In this document: positions 8,996 to 17,002 of the stretch, piece by piece | Layout: each line of letters begins with the position of its first letter | Position numbering within the stretch: the stretch's first letter is position 1 | Translations under genes and position numbers: made by a program | Notes under the pieces: generated by a model | Databases searched by the model: none | Seen by the model: the letters and a program-made list of their open reading frames with translations, nothing else | Told to the model about the DNA's origin: nothing | Source of the DNA: Rhodobacteraceae bacterium D3-12 | GTDB taxonomy: Bacteria > Pseudomonadota > Alphaproteobacteria > Rhodobacterales > Rhodobacteraceae | NCBI GenBank assembly: GCA_025916135.1 | Contig: CP104793.1 | Coordinates: 310,001-374,000, forward strand | Direction of reading: 5' to 3' | Length of the DNA stretch: 64,000 bases

Positions 8996-9898
8996 ATGAA
9001 AAAGCTGATTGCTGCCGTATTGGCGACCACCGCGCTTTGCGCCCCCTTGAGTGCCGAAGGCATCAAGGAATTCCGCATCGGTATCCTTGGCGGTGAAAAC
9101 GCCCAAGACCGTATGGCATCCAACGAATGCTACCGCGCCAAGGCCGAGGCCCTGTTGGGTGTGCCTGTGAAACTGTTCACGCCTGCCGATTATGACGGCG
9201 TGATTCAGGGTCTGCTTGGCGGCACGCTCGACATGGCGTGGCTGGGTGCTTCGGCCTATGCCAAGACCTATCTGAGCGATCCGAACGCGGTTGAGCCGGT
9301 GATGGTCAAGACCAATGACGACGGTTCCTATGGCTATTACTCGATCGGTTTTGCACGCAAAGACAGCGGCATCACATCCTTGGCCGACCTGAAGGGCAAG
9401 GTCTTTGGGTTTGGTGATCCGAACTCGACCAGCGGTTACCTGATCCCGTCGATTGAGATCCCTGTTGCAACCAAATCGACGATGACGTCGGGCGACTATT
9501 TCGGCGAAGTCAAATTTGTCGGTGGCCACGAGCAGACCATCGTTGCCGTGTCGAATGGTGACATCGACGGCGGCGTGACATGGGCCGACGGCATGGGCGC
9601 ATGGGAAGACGGCTACAACTCGGGCGCGCTTCGCAAAGCGGCGGATGCCGGTCTTGTCGACATGAACGATCTGGTCGAAATCTGGAAATCCAAGCCGATC
9701 CCCGAAGGCCCGATCGTGCTGCGCACCACGCTGCCCGAGCGCGTGAAGATCGACGTGACCACATTGACCGCGTCGCTGCCTTATATGGACCCGGAGTGTG
9801 CCTATAACTTCATGGCCGGCAAGGCGCTGGGCTTCCAGCCGATCAACCATGACGCATATCTGTCGATCATCGAAGCGCGCAAGCTGAAATCGAACTGA
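8996..9898 (+). CDS. phnD: Phosphonate ABC transporter periplasmic binding protein
   Basis: 300-residue phosphonate/phosphate-binding protein. Residues 1-20 (MKKLIAAVLATTALCAPLSA) form a Sec signal peptide. Family features include FRIGILGGENAQDR, TPADYDGVIQGLLGGTLDMAWLG and the GDPNSTSGYLIP ligand-binding loop. The start at 8996 is the only one that places the signal peptide at the N-terminus. It is followed immediately by a terminator-like hairpin, so this gene is probably expressed more strongly than the permeases downstream. Confidence 0.96.
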   Translation: MKKLIAAVLATTALCAPLSAEGIKEFRIGILGGENAQDRMASNECYRAKAEALLGVPVKLFTPADYDGVIQGLLGGTLDMAWLGASAYAKTYLSDPNAVEPVMVKTNDDGSYGYYSIGFARKDSGITSLADLKGKVFGFGDPNSTSGYLIPSIEIPVATKSTMTSGDYFGEVKFVGGHEQTIVAVSNGDIDGGVTWADGMGAWEDGYNSGALRKAADAGLVDMNDLVEIWKSKPIPEGPIVLRTTLPERVKIDVTTLTASLPYMDPECAYNFMAGKALGFQPINHDAYLSIIEARKLKSN

Positions 9899-9916
9899 TC
9901 GCGGTTAAGACAGATT

Positions 9917-9950
9917 GGCGGATCCCACAGGTTGGGGTCCGCCGTTTTTT
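9917..9950 (+). terminator. Rho-independent terminator or attenuator between phnD and phnE
   Basis: Arms GGCGGATCCCA (9917-9927) and TGGGGTCCGCC (9933-9943) pair over 11 bp with one G-U wobble around a 5-nt loop, followed by G and T6 (9945-9950). It lies 18 bp past the phnD stop and 16 bp before the phnE start, inside the operon. Partial termination would lower permease relative to binding protein. Confidence 0.75.
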
Positions 9951-9965
9951 AAGGGGCTTCTCGAG

Positions 9966-10829
9966 ATGGCAGAGACTTCGGATGTGCGCGCGGATTACCT
10001 TGCTCTGACGCGGCGCAAACGGACCTATAACACGATCCTGATCGCGCTGTTTGTGGCGCTGATGGTGTCGGGGTTCGTGACGGCGGACAACCGCAACGCG
10101 GGGAGCTTTGTTGCCGGGTGGCACAATTTCTTTGATTTCCCGGCCGAGGTTCTGGGCGAGGCATCGCAAAAGCTGATTGAGTTTCCGGGCCATTTCGTGC
10201 GGTTTTTGCCGGCGCTGATCGAGACGGTGAATATCGCCGGGGCGGCGACCTTGTTCGGGGCGCTTTTTGCGATCTTGTTTTCGCTGCTGTCGACCCGTGG
10301 GCTGGCGCTTTGGCCGTGGGCTATTCCGGTGTTCCGGCGGATGATGGACATCATGCGGGCGGTGCCCGAGATTGTGATCGCTTTGGTGCTGATCTTTGTG
10401 CTGGGCGGTGGCCCGCTTCCGGCGATGATCGCGATTGCGTTCCATACCATCGGGGCGCTGGGCAAGTTGTTTTCCGAAGTGAATGAGAACGCCTCGCTGA
10501 AGCCGGTCGAGGGGTTGCAATCGGTTGGAGCGAGTTGGGCTCAGCGGATGGTTTTGGGGGTGATGCCGCAGGTGGCGCCCAACTATTTGAGTTACGCTTT
10601 GCTCAGGTTCGAGATCAACATCCGGGCCTCGGCGATCCTTGGGTTCGTGGGTGCGGGCGGGATCGGTTACGAGCTGAAAAACGCGATGTCCTGGGGGCAG
10701 GGCAAGTATGACGAGGCGGCGGCGATTTTCGTTTTGCTGTTCCTGACCATTGTGTTGGTCGACCAGATTTCATCGGTGCTGAGAGACCGATTGACCCATG
10801 GCAACCGCAAATTGGAGGCGACGCTGTGA
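9966..10829 (+). CDS. phnE: Phosphonate ABC transporter permease
   Basis: 287-residue inner-membrane permease of the PhnCDE importer. Several hydrophobic segments are visible (about 27-43, 85-115, 130-160, 215-275), and the EAA-type cytoplasmic loop VEGLQSVGASWAQRMVLGVMPQVAPNY contacts PhnC. The ATG at 9966 follows the terminator hairpin; upstream TTG at 9915 would run the coding region through that hairpin and is rejected. Its end overlaps phnE2 by 4 nt. Confidence 0.94.
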   Translation: MAETSDVRADYLALTRRKRTYNTILIALFVALMVSGFVTADNRNAGSFVAGWHNFFDFPAEVLGEASQKLIEFPGHFVRFLPALIETVNIAGAATLFGALFAILFSLLSTRGLALWPWAIPVFRRMMDIMRAVPEIVIALVLIFVLGGGPLPAMIAIAFHTIGALGKLFSEVNENASLKPVEGLQSVGASWAQRMVLGVMPQVAPNYLSYALLRFEINIRASAILGFVGAGGIGYELKNAMSWGQGKYDEAAAIFVLLFLTIVLVDQISSVLRDRLTHGNRKLEATL

Positions 10830-12223
10830 GCATTGCTGAGCCCGAGACTTTCACCCTGCGCCGGAATGCCGAGCAGATCATTTCGCGCAAGCGGTTCATG
10901 GCGTTCGGCCTGCCGGTGGCGATCCTTGCCTATCTGACCTATGTGTTTTTCGCCTTTGACATACCGGGCGTGGTTGCCAAGACCAGTTTTGACAATGCGC
11001 GGACGCTTTTGGCAGATAGCTATAGCTACAAGACCCATGTGACGCGCGATTTCCGCAATGGCGGCGTGAAGGTGGCGATTGAGGGCGAGCGCAAGGGCAC
11101 ATACCCCGCAGGCACCGCGCCCGCGTGGGTGACGCTGGGCGATTTGGCGGTTGTTGATCTGGGCGGCGGGCATATTGTGCGGCTGGGCGAGGATGTGACC
11201 ACCTATGATGTGCCGGATTACGGTGTGATCACCGTGACGGCGAGCCGGTCGCAAGGGGTCAAGGCCGAGTTTCCGGGCGGTGTGGTGCCAGAGTGGGCGA
11301 GCCTGTCGAAAACTCGTTTGGGGATCACCACCGATGCGGGCCGTGTGAATGTGACCAAGACCAAGGCCGAGGTGTTCCGCTATCAGGCCGGGTGGGAGTT
11401 GTTCTTTTTCACGCTGACCAGCCCGTATCACGGCATGGGCTGGGGTGAAATCGCAGGGCGTGCGTTTGGCGGCGAGGCCGGGGCGATCTGGAACGATTTC
11501 TGGCACAACACTATGTGGCACCACAATCAGGTTGGCGGCGCGATACTCGAGACCATTTTGATGGCGTTCCTTGGCACCTTCGGGGCGGCCATTCTGGCGC
11601 TGCCTCTGGCGTTTCTGGCGGCAAAGAACTTTGCCCCGCTGCGCATCGTGCGGTTTGCGGCGCGGCGGGTGTTCGATTTTTTCCGCGGGGTGGATGCGTT
11701 GATCTGGACCATTGTGTTGGCGCGGGCGTTCGGGCCGGGACCATTGACCGGGGCGTTGGCAATTTTGATCACTGACACGGGCAGTTTCGGGAAGATGTTC
11801 TCGGAGGCTTTGGAAAATGTCGATGACAAGCAGATCGAGGGCATCCAGTCGACCGGGGCCAAGCCGGTGCAGCGATACCGTTTCGGGGTGATCCCGCAGG
11901 TGACGCCGGTTTTGTTGAGCCAAGTGCTTTACTTCTTTGAATCCAACACCCGTTCGGCGACCATTATCGGGGCGATCACCGGCGGCGGCATCGGGCTTAT
12001 GCTGACCCAGGCGATGGCGACGCATAAGGATTGGGAAGAGGTCACCTATTACATCATTCTTGTGATCATCATGGTGATGGCGATGGATTGGTTGTCGGGT
12101 AAGCTGCGGGCGCGATTGATCAAGGGCGATGAGGGGGGCATTGATGGCACGGCTCAAGGCAGAGGCACCATTCCTGCACCCGGAGTGCGAAATCACCGAG
12201 GCGCAGTTTGGCCGCTTTGTTGA
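10826..12223 (+). CDS. phnE: Second phosphonate ABC permease with long periplasmic insertion
   Basis: 465 residues, much longer than the first permease. After one membrane helix (about 27-46) there is a predicted extracytoplasmic segment of about 170 residues rich in beta-prone sequence, then the usual permease core with EAA loop IEGIQSTGAKPVQRYRFGVIPQVTPV. Tandem PhnE proteins presumably form a heterodimeric channel. The frame stays open 80 nt into the following acetyltransferase gene, giving a C-terminal tail of about 30 residues not typical of the family. Confidence 0.92.
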   Translation: MSIAEPETFTLRRNAEQIISRKRFMAFGLPVAILAYLTYVFFAFDIPGVVAKTSFDNARTLLADSYSYKTHVTRDFRNGGVKVAIEGERKGTYPAGTAPAWVTLGDLAVVDLGGGHIVRLGEDVTTYDVPDYGVITVTASRSQGVKAEFPGGVVPEWASLSKTRLGITTDAGRVNVTKTKAEVFRYQAGWELFFFTLTSPYHGMGWGEIAGRAFGGEAGAIWNDFWHNTMWHHNQVGGAILETILMAFLGTFGAAILALPLAFLAAKNFAPLRIVRFAARRVFDFFRGVDALIWTIVLARAFGPGPLTGALAILITDTGSFGKMFSEALENVDDKQIEGIQSTGAKPVQRYRFGVIPQVTPVLLSQVLYFFESNTRSATIIGAITGGGIGLMLTQAMATHKDWEEVTYYIILVIIMVMAMDWLSGKLRARLIKGDEGGIDGTAQGRGTIPAPGVRNHRGAVWPLC

Positions 12224-12767
12224 GATCGGGCGGGGCAGTCGCGTGGCCTATTCCAGCTTTGGTGATTATTCCTATTGCGACCGTTATGCCGATATTGCCA
12301 ACACGGAGGTTGGTAAATTCGCCAATATCGCGAGTTTCACGCGGATCGGGCCGACGGATCATCCGATGGAGCAGGCGAGCCTGCATCATTTCCTTTATCG
12401 CTCGGCCGATTATTGGGACGGTGAGGAGAATGATGCGGCGTTTTTTGCCCACCGCCAGAGCCGCGTTGCGCGGATCGGGCATGATACGTGGATCGGGCAT
12501 GGTGCCGTGGTGCGGCCAGAGATCAGCATCGGGCACGGCGCGATTGTTGCGGCGGGGGCCGTGGTGACCAAGGATGTCGCGCCCTATCAGATCGTTACCG
12601 GCGTTGCGGCAAAACCGATGCGGGCGCGGTTTCCCGAGGCGGTTGTCGAGCGGTTGCTGGCGCTGGCGTGGTGGGATTGGGAGCACGAGGTGCTGCGCCA
12701 GCGGATCGGGGATTTCCGGTCGCTGCCGATCGAGGCGTTTTTGGACAAATACGAAGGCGCGGCCTAA
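12144..12767 (+). CDS. Hexapeptide-repeat acetyltransferase of phosphonate metabolism
   Basis: 207-residue left-handed beta-helix acyltransferase of the kind found in many C-P lyase loci (the LpxA/xenobiotic acetyltransferase group annotated as phosphonate metabolism protein). Hexapeptide runs include IGRGSRVAYSSFGDYSYCD and IGHGAIVAAGAVVTKDVAPY, and the loop TDHPMEQASLHHF resembles the catalytic-His loop of this class. I chose ATG 12144 because GAGGGGGG precedes it by 5 nt; an in-frame ATG at 12129 lacks such a site. The substrate may be an aminophosphonate, by analogy with PhnO, which is unrelated in fold. Confidence 0.85.
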   Translation: MARLKAEAPFLHPECEITEAQFGRFVEIGRGSRVAYSSFGDYSYCDRYADIANTEVGKFANIASFTRIGPTDHPMEQASLHHFLYRSADYWDGEENDAAFFAHRQSRVARIGHDTWIGHGAVVRPEISIGHGAIVAAGAVVTKDVAPYQIVTGVAAKPMRARFPEAVVERLLALAWWDWEHEVLRQRIGDFRSLPIEAFLDKYEGAA

Positions 12768-12795
12768 GGGGGTTTGGCCCGGTCGCGTCGCCTAG

Positions 12796-13938
12796 CTATT
12801 CCGCCGCGAGGCGGGCATGCGCGGGCAATTGGGCAAAGCGCGTGGCGAGCGCACCTGACAGGAAGGCGAAGCGGCCATGGGAGATGGTTGCTTCGATCTG
12901 GCGACTGCGGGAATTCAGCACCACGATGTCGGCGCGTTTGCCGGGGGTGAGCGTGCCGCGATCGGTGAGCTTCATCACGCGGGCGGGGGTGGTCGAGATC
13001 ATCTCCCATGCTTTGGCGAGGCTGAGCGTGCCCTTGTCGGCCAGCGCGAAGGCGGCGCTGTGCAGCGTTGGGTAGTGATAGTCGGAGACGAGAATGTCAC
13101 AGAGCCCGCGTTCGATCAGCGACAGGGCCGAGGCATTGCCCGATTGCGAGCCGCCGCGCACCACGTTGGGCGCGCCCATGACCACCGCATCGCCATAAGC
13201 ATGGGCCACGGCGGCGGGATTGGCACGCAGGGGGAATTCGCAGATATGCGCGCCGAGCGCGTTGAACATGTCGCGGGTTTCGCCGTCGGGGTCATCATGG
13301 CTGCCGCAGATCACGCCGAGGTTTTCAAAGGCACAGGCCAGCGCGTTGAGGTGGCGCGGCACTTCGCCGGCGCGGTCTTTGGCCTCGCGGGCGCGGGTGA
13401 TGAAAACTTCGATTGTGCCGCCTTCACGCTCGGCCCAGCCAACGAGGCGGTGGGGCGCGAGGGTGACCATTTGCATCGCCTCGGAGAGGTGGTCGTTGAA
13501 GACAACGTAGTCGACACCGTGGCGGCGGACCGTGTCGATCAGCCGCTCGCGGGTGTCGGGCATATGGGTTTCGACCCGCAGTTGGATGCGCATATCGGTG
13601 AGCGCGCTGTCGCAATAGGTGTCGACGGCGGCGAGCACCTTGTCGGCATAGTCCGGCCCGCGCAGCCCACCTTCCCAGCTCCACCCCTGAGCGAGCCAAG
13701 CGGTGGTTACACCATTGGCGGCAAGTTCGCGATCAACCGACGCGAGGCCCATGGCGATGGGAAAAGGCGCGGTGGGGCGCGGCGCGATGTGGCGCTCAAA
13801 GGTGTCGCCATGCATGTCGATGATGCCCGGCAGCAGGGTGTATCCGTCAAGGTCAACCTCATGGCCCGCATCATGGGCGATGCGGCCATCGGATATGCAG
13901 AGCGCGTCACGCTGCAAGGTGCCGTCACGTAGGACCAT
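12796..13938 (-). CDS. PhnM-like metal hydrolase (second, diverged PhnM paralogue)
   Basis: 380-residue amidohydrolase-fold protein of the ribose methylphosphonate triphosphate diphosphatase family. It has DMHGDTFERHI in place of the HTDNLERHI of the other PhnM in this window, plus NDHL, CGSHDD and SDYHYP metal-site motifs. It is transcribed opposite to phnCDE and ahead of phnF. The ATG at 13938 starts inside what looks like the first beta strand (LRLTGAMVL): the frame is open for 15 codons upstream but holds no ATG, GTG or TTG, so a CTG start is possible. A related but distinct substrate is plausible. Confidence 0.85.
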   Translation of the reverse strand: MVLRDGTLQRDALCISDGRIAHDAGHEVDLDGYTLLPGIIDMHGDTFERHIAPRPTAPFPIAMGLASVDRELAANGVTTAWLAQGWSWEGGLRGPDYADKVLAAVDTYCDSALTDMRIQLRVETHMPDTRERLIDTVRRHGVDYVVFNDHLSEAMQMVTLAPHRLVGWAEREGGTIEVFITRAREAKDRAGEVPRHLNALACAFENLGVICGSHDDPDGETRDMFNALGAHICEFPLRANPAAVAHAYGDAVVMGAPNVVRGGSQSGNASALSLIERGLCDILVSDYHYPTLHSAAFALADKGTLSLAKAWEMISTTPARVMKLTDRGTLTPGKRADIVVLNSRSRQIEATISHGRFAFLSGALATRFAQLPAHARLAAE

Positions 13939-14050
13939 GGCGCCGGTCAGGCGCAGAGGGGGATAAAACAGGACATTGCCGAAGCCTCACGGGGTTTTCC
14001 GGGAAGCATAGCGATGATTCGTATCGTTTCCGTGACGTAAGCTCTTGGAC

Positions 14051-14761
14051 TTAATCGGGATTGACGGTGAGCGTCACACGATCCCCTGCGAACCATGTGG
14101 TGCCGTATTCGATGGGCTTGCCGTCCGGGCAAATATTGATGCCGATGGATTTGAGCAGCGGATCGCCTTCTTTCATTGCAAGGTGGAGCGCCTGAGTGGC
14201 GTTGGCGCGTTCGGCGGTGAGCCGGGTTTCGGCGCGGGTGAAATCGGCGATGCCGTTCAGGCGGAGGGCCTCGGTCACGGAGGTGACCTCGCGCAGGGTG
14301 TCGAGCATGCCGGTGACGCGGGCGCGGGGGAAGACGCTGGTGAAATGGGCGATGGGCGTGCCACCGGCGAGGGATAGCCCCTCGTAGATGATGACCGTGT
14401 CGCCCTTGGACAGGCCGAGCGCCTTGGTCTCGGCGCTATCGCCGGGGCGGGTTTCGAGGCGCAGCACCTGTTTTTTCGGCAAACGCCCGGTGGCGGCGAT
14501 ATTGCGGTGAAACCGGACGCGCCGCCCGATGGGGTAGTCAGCCGTTTCAATTGCCACGAAGACGCCGGACCCGCGCCGCGAGCGGGTGATGCCGCGCTCG
14601 GACATGTCGGAGAGAGCGTGTCGGACCGTGTGCCGGTTAACGCCGAAACGCGCGGCCAGTTCGGCCTCGGTCGGGAGCTTGTCACCGGCGCGGTAGTGAC
14701 CGGCGGCGATGTCGCCCTCTAGCGTTTCGGCAATGGTCTTCCAGATCGGGGTGCGGGCCAT
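14051..14761 (-). CDS. phnF: GntR/HutC-family regulator of phosphonate genes
   Basis: 236 residues: a winged-helix GntR domain (about 1-75, with LPTEAELAARFGVNRHTVRHALSDM) followed by a UTRA ligand-binding domain (about 90-230). Its position directly divergent from phnG, with a 9-bp-arm inverted repeat between them, matches PhnF, a repressor of C-P lyase genes. It probably autoregulates. The assignment rests on domain type and neighbourhood. Confidence 0.9.
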   Translation of the reverse strand: MARTPIWKTIAETLEGDIAAGHYRAGDKLPTEAELAARFGVNRHTVRHALSDMSERGITRSRRGSGVFVAIETADYPIGRRVRFHRNIAATGRLPKKQVLRLETRPGDSAETKALGLSKGDTVIIYEGLSLAGGTPIAHFTSVFPRARVTGMLDTLREVTSVTEALRLNGIADFTRAETRLTAERANATQALHLAMKEGDPLLKSIGINICPDGKPIEYGTTWFAGDRVTLTVNPD

Positions 14762-14779
14762 GTGTCACCAAAGTTTCAT
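14762..14779 (+). promoter_or_regulatory. Possible Pho box upstream of phnG
   Basis: GTGTCAC-CAAA-GTTTCAT has two 7-mers, each agreeing with CTGTCAT at 5 of 7 positions and spaced by 4 nt. It sits directly upstream of the phnF start and 85 bp before phnG. It is weaker than the site before phnC. Confidence 0.4.
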
Positions 14780-14817
14780 GAAGTTTTGATTGCGGAATGG
14801 GCGGGTTGCCCGTAATG

Positions 14818-14849
14818 ATTTGTCTAGTTGTATAGTTGTTTAGACAAAT
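14818..14849. promoter_or_regulatory. Candidate PhnF operator
   Basis: Perfect 9-bp inverted arms ATTTGTCTA (14818-14826) and TAGACAAAT (14841-14849) surround a 14-nt centre that itself repeats TAGTTGT. It lies between divergent phnF and phnG, ending 15 bp before the phnG ATG. TGTCTA...TAGACA arms resemble operators of HutC-type GntR regulators. Binding by PhnF is inferred. Confidence 0.6.
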
Positions 14850-14864
14850 CGGCAAGGTGTCTAT

Positions 14865-15329
14865 ATGAGCGATGAAACCGAACATACCCAAGCGCGCAAA
14901 GCGTGGATGAGCCTGTTGGCCAAAGCGCCGCCGGCGCGGCTTGAGGCGCTTGTTGAAACGCTGGACGATGCGGCGGCATGGCCCGAGTTTACATGGCTTC
15001 GCGCACCGAAAACCGGCGGCGTTATGGTGCGCGGCAAGAGCGGCGGCACGGGTGCGGCGTTTAACCTTGGCGAGATGACGGTGACGCGCTGTGCGCTGCG
15101 GCTTGAGAGTGGCGAGGTCGGGCATGCCTATGTGCAGGGGCGCGACAAGGGTCATGCGACCCGCGCCGCACGGATTGACGCGATGATGCAGACGGAGCGC
15201 AAAGGCGTGTTGCGTGCGCAGGTTCTGGAACCGCTGGAGGCAGAGATGCAGGCCGCGAAGGCCAGCCGCGCGGCCAAGGCCGCCGCAACCAAGGTCGAGT
15301 TTTTCACAATGGTGCGGGGGGAAGACTGA
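14865..15329 (+). CDS. phnG: C-P lyase core subunit PhnG
   Basis: 154-residue small subunit of the PhnGHIJ core complex, which transfers the phosphonate to the C1 of ribose in ATP (PhnI activity) before C-P cleavage. Recognisable family sequence includes RKAWMSLLAKAPPARLEAL, RAPKTGGVMVRGKSGGTGAAFNLGEMTVTRCALRL and the alanine-rich C-terminus. It is first in the GHIJK run and starts just after the PhnF operator. Confidence 0.95.
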   Translation: MSDETEHTQARKAWMSLLAKAPPARLEALVETLDDAAAWPEFTWLRAPKTGGVMVRGKSGGTGAAFNLGEMTVTRCALRLESGEVGHAYVQGRDKGHATRAARIDAMMQTERKGVLRAQVLEPLEAEMQAAKASRAAKAAATKVEFFTMVRGED

Positions 15330-15898
15330 TGCTGGATAGCGTGATGGATGGCGGATTTGGCGATGCGCCACAGGACGCGGCCCGTGCGTTTCGCGCCGCC
15401 CTGTCGGTGATGGCGCGACCGGGCTTGATCGAGCGGGTGAGCGGGGCGCGTGCGCCCGCGCCGGTATCGCCTGCGGCGGCGGCGATGTTGCTAACGCTTT
15501 GCGATGCGGAGACGCCTTTGTTCCTTGCCCCGGCGCATAACACCGAGGACGTGCGGGCATGGATCGCCTTTCACGTCGCAGCCCCGATTGTTGCCGCGGA
15601 TCAGGCGCAGTTTGCTTTGGGCGGTTGGGATGATCTTCCCGCGCTTGAGGCGTTTTCGATTGGCACGGCAGAGTATCCTGACCGCTCGGCCACATTGATC
15701 GTCGAGATGGCTGCGCTGTCGCAAGACGGCGCGACATTGACCGGGCCGGGGATCGAACGGCAGGCGCGTTTGTCGCTGCCTGAGATCGAGGCATTCCGCC
15801 GCAATCGGGCGTTGTTCCCGCAAGGGTTGGATTTCTATTTCACCTCTGGCGAGGCGCTTGCCGCCTTGCCCAGAACAACCATCGTGGAGGGCGCGTAG
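15329..15898 (+). CDS. phnH: C-P lyase core subunit PhnH
   Basis: 189 residues. PhnH is a structural subunit of the C-P lyase core with a degenerate PLP-transferase-like fold and no known catalysis of its own. Sequence such as AFRAALSVMARPG near the N-terminus and LTGPGI near residue 135 is typical. Its start overlaps the phnG stop by one base (TGATG) and phnI follows without a gap, so stoichiometric co-translation is likely. Confidence 0.95.
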   Translation: MLDSVMDGGFGDAPQDAARAFRAALSVMARPGLIERVSGARAPAPVSPAAAAMLLTLCDAETPLFLAPAHNTEDVRAWIAFHVAAPIVAADQAQFALGGWDDLPALEAFSIGTAEYPDRSATLIVEMAALSQDGATLTGPGIERQARLSLPEIEAFRRNRALFPQGLDFYFTSGEALAALPRTTIVEGA

Positions 15899-17002
15899 AT
15901 GTATGTGGCAGTCAAAGGCGGCGAGCGTGCGATTGACGCCGCGCATGCGTGGTTGGCCGAAGAGCGGCGCGGTGACACGGACGTGGGCGAACTGAGCCTT
16001 GGGCAGATCCGCGAGCAATTGTCGCTGGCGGTGAACCGGGTAATGGCGGAGGGGTCGCTTTATGATCCTGACCTTGCGGCATTGGCGATCAAGCAGTCGC
16101 GCGGCGATTTGATCGAGGCGATTTTCCTGATCCGGGCCTATCGCACGACCTTGCCCCGGATCGGCCATTCGGCCCCGGTGGACACCGGCAAGATGGCGTG
16201 CATTCGCCGCGTCTCGGCGACGTTCAAAGACGCGCCGGGCGGGCAGGTTTTGGGCCCGACGTTCGATTACACGCACCGTTTGCTTGATTTCAAGCTGGCC
16301 GCAGAGGGCGCGGTTCCGGAGGCCGCGACAGGCGGTGGTCTAGCCGAGGAAATGCCGCGGATCAGCGAGTTTCTCAACCGTGAGGGGTTGATCCAAGAGG
16401 AGGTGCAGAGCGACGAGACCCCGCCCGATATGACCCGCACGCCGATGGAATATCCAGCGAACCGGGCGCTGCGCCTACAGGCGCTGACGCGGGGCGACGA
16501 GGGGTTCCTGCTTGGCATGGCCTATTCGACGCAGCGCGGATACGGGCGCAACCATCCTTTCGTGGGCGAATTGCGGATCGGCACGGTCGCGGTGGAAATG
16601 GACATTCCCGAGTTGGGCTTTGCCATCGAAATTGGCGAGATCACCCTGACGGAATGCGAGACGGTGAACCAGTTCATGGGCTCTAAAACCGAACCGCCGC
16701 AGTTTACCCGTGGCTATGGACTTGTCTTTGGGCAGACCGAGCGCAAGGCGATTTCGATGGCTTTGGTTGATCGCGCGCTGCGCTGGAAAGAGCTTGGCGA
16801 AGACAATGAGGGCGCCCCGGCGCAGGACGAGGAATTCGTGCTGTCCCATGCCGATAACATTCAAGCGACCGGCTTTCTCGAACATATCAAACTGCCGCAT
16901 TACGTCGATTTCCAGTCCGAGCTTGAGTTGATCCGCAAGGTGCGGGCCGAGGCGCTGGCGGTGCAGGCAGGCGGTATTGCCACACAGGAGGCCGCGGAAT
17001 GA
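15899..17002 (+). CDS. phnI: C-P lyase core subunit PhnI
   Basis: 367-residue nucleosidase-type subunit that, with PhnG, PhnH and PhnL, forms ribose 1-phosphonate 5-triphosphate from MgATP and phosphonate. The N-terminus MYVAVKGGERAIDAAHAWL and internal GDLIEAIFLIRAYRTTLPR and HPFVGELRIGTV are characteristic. It overlaps phnJ by 4 nt. No disruption is visible. Confidence 0.96.
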   Translation: MYVAVKGGERAIDAAHAWLAEERRGDTDVGELSLGQIREQLSLAVNRVMAEGSLYDPDLAALAIKQSRGDLIEAIFLIRAYRTTLPRIGHSAPVDTGKMACIRRVSATFKDAPGGQVLGPTFDYTHRLLDFKLAAEGAVPEAATGGGLAEEMPRISEFLNREGLIQEEVQSDETPPDMTRTPMEYPANRALRLQALTRGDEGFLLGMAYSTQRGYGRNHPFVGELRIGTVAVEMDIPELGFAIEIGEITLTECETVNQFMGSKTEPPQFTRGYGLVFGQTERKAISMALVDRALRWKELGEDNEGAPAQDEEFVLSHADNIQATGFLEHIKLPHYVDFQSELELIRKVRAEALAVQAGGIATQEAAE

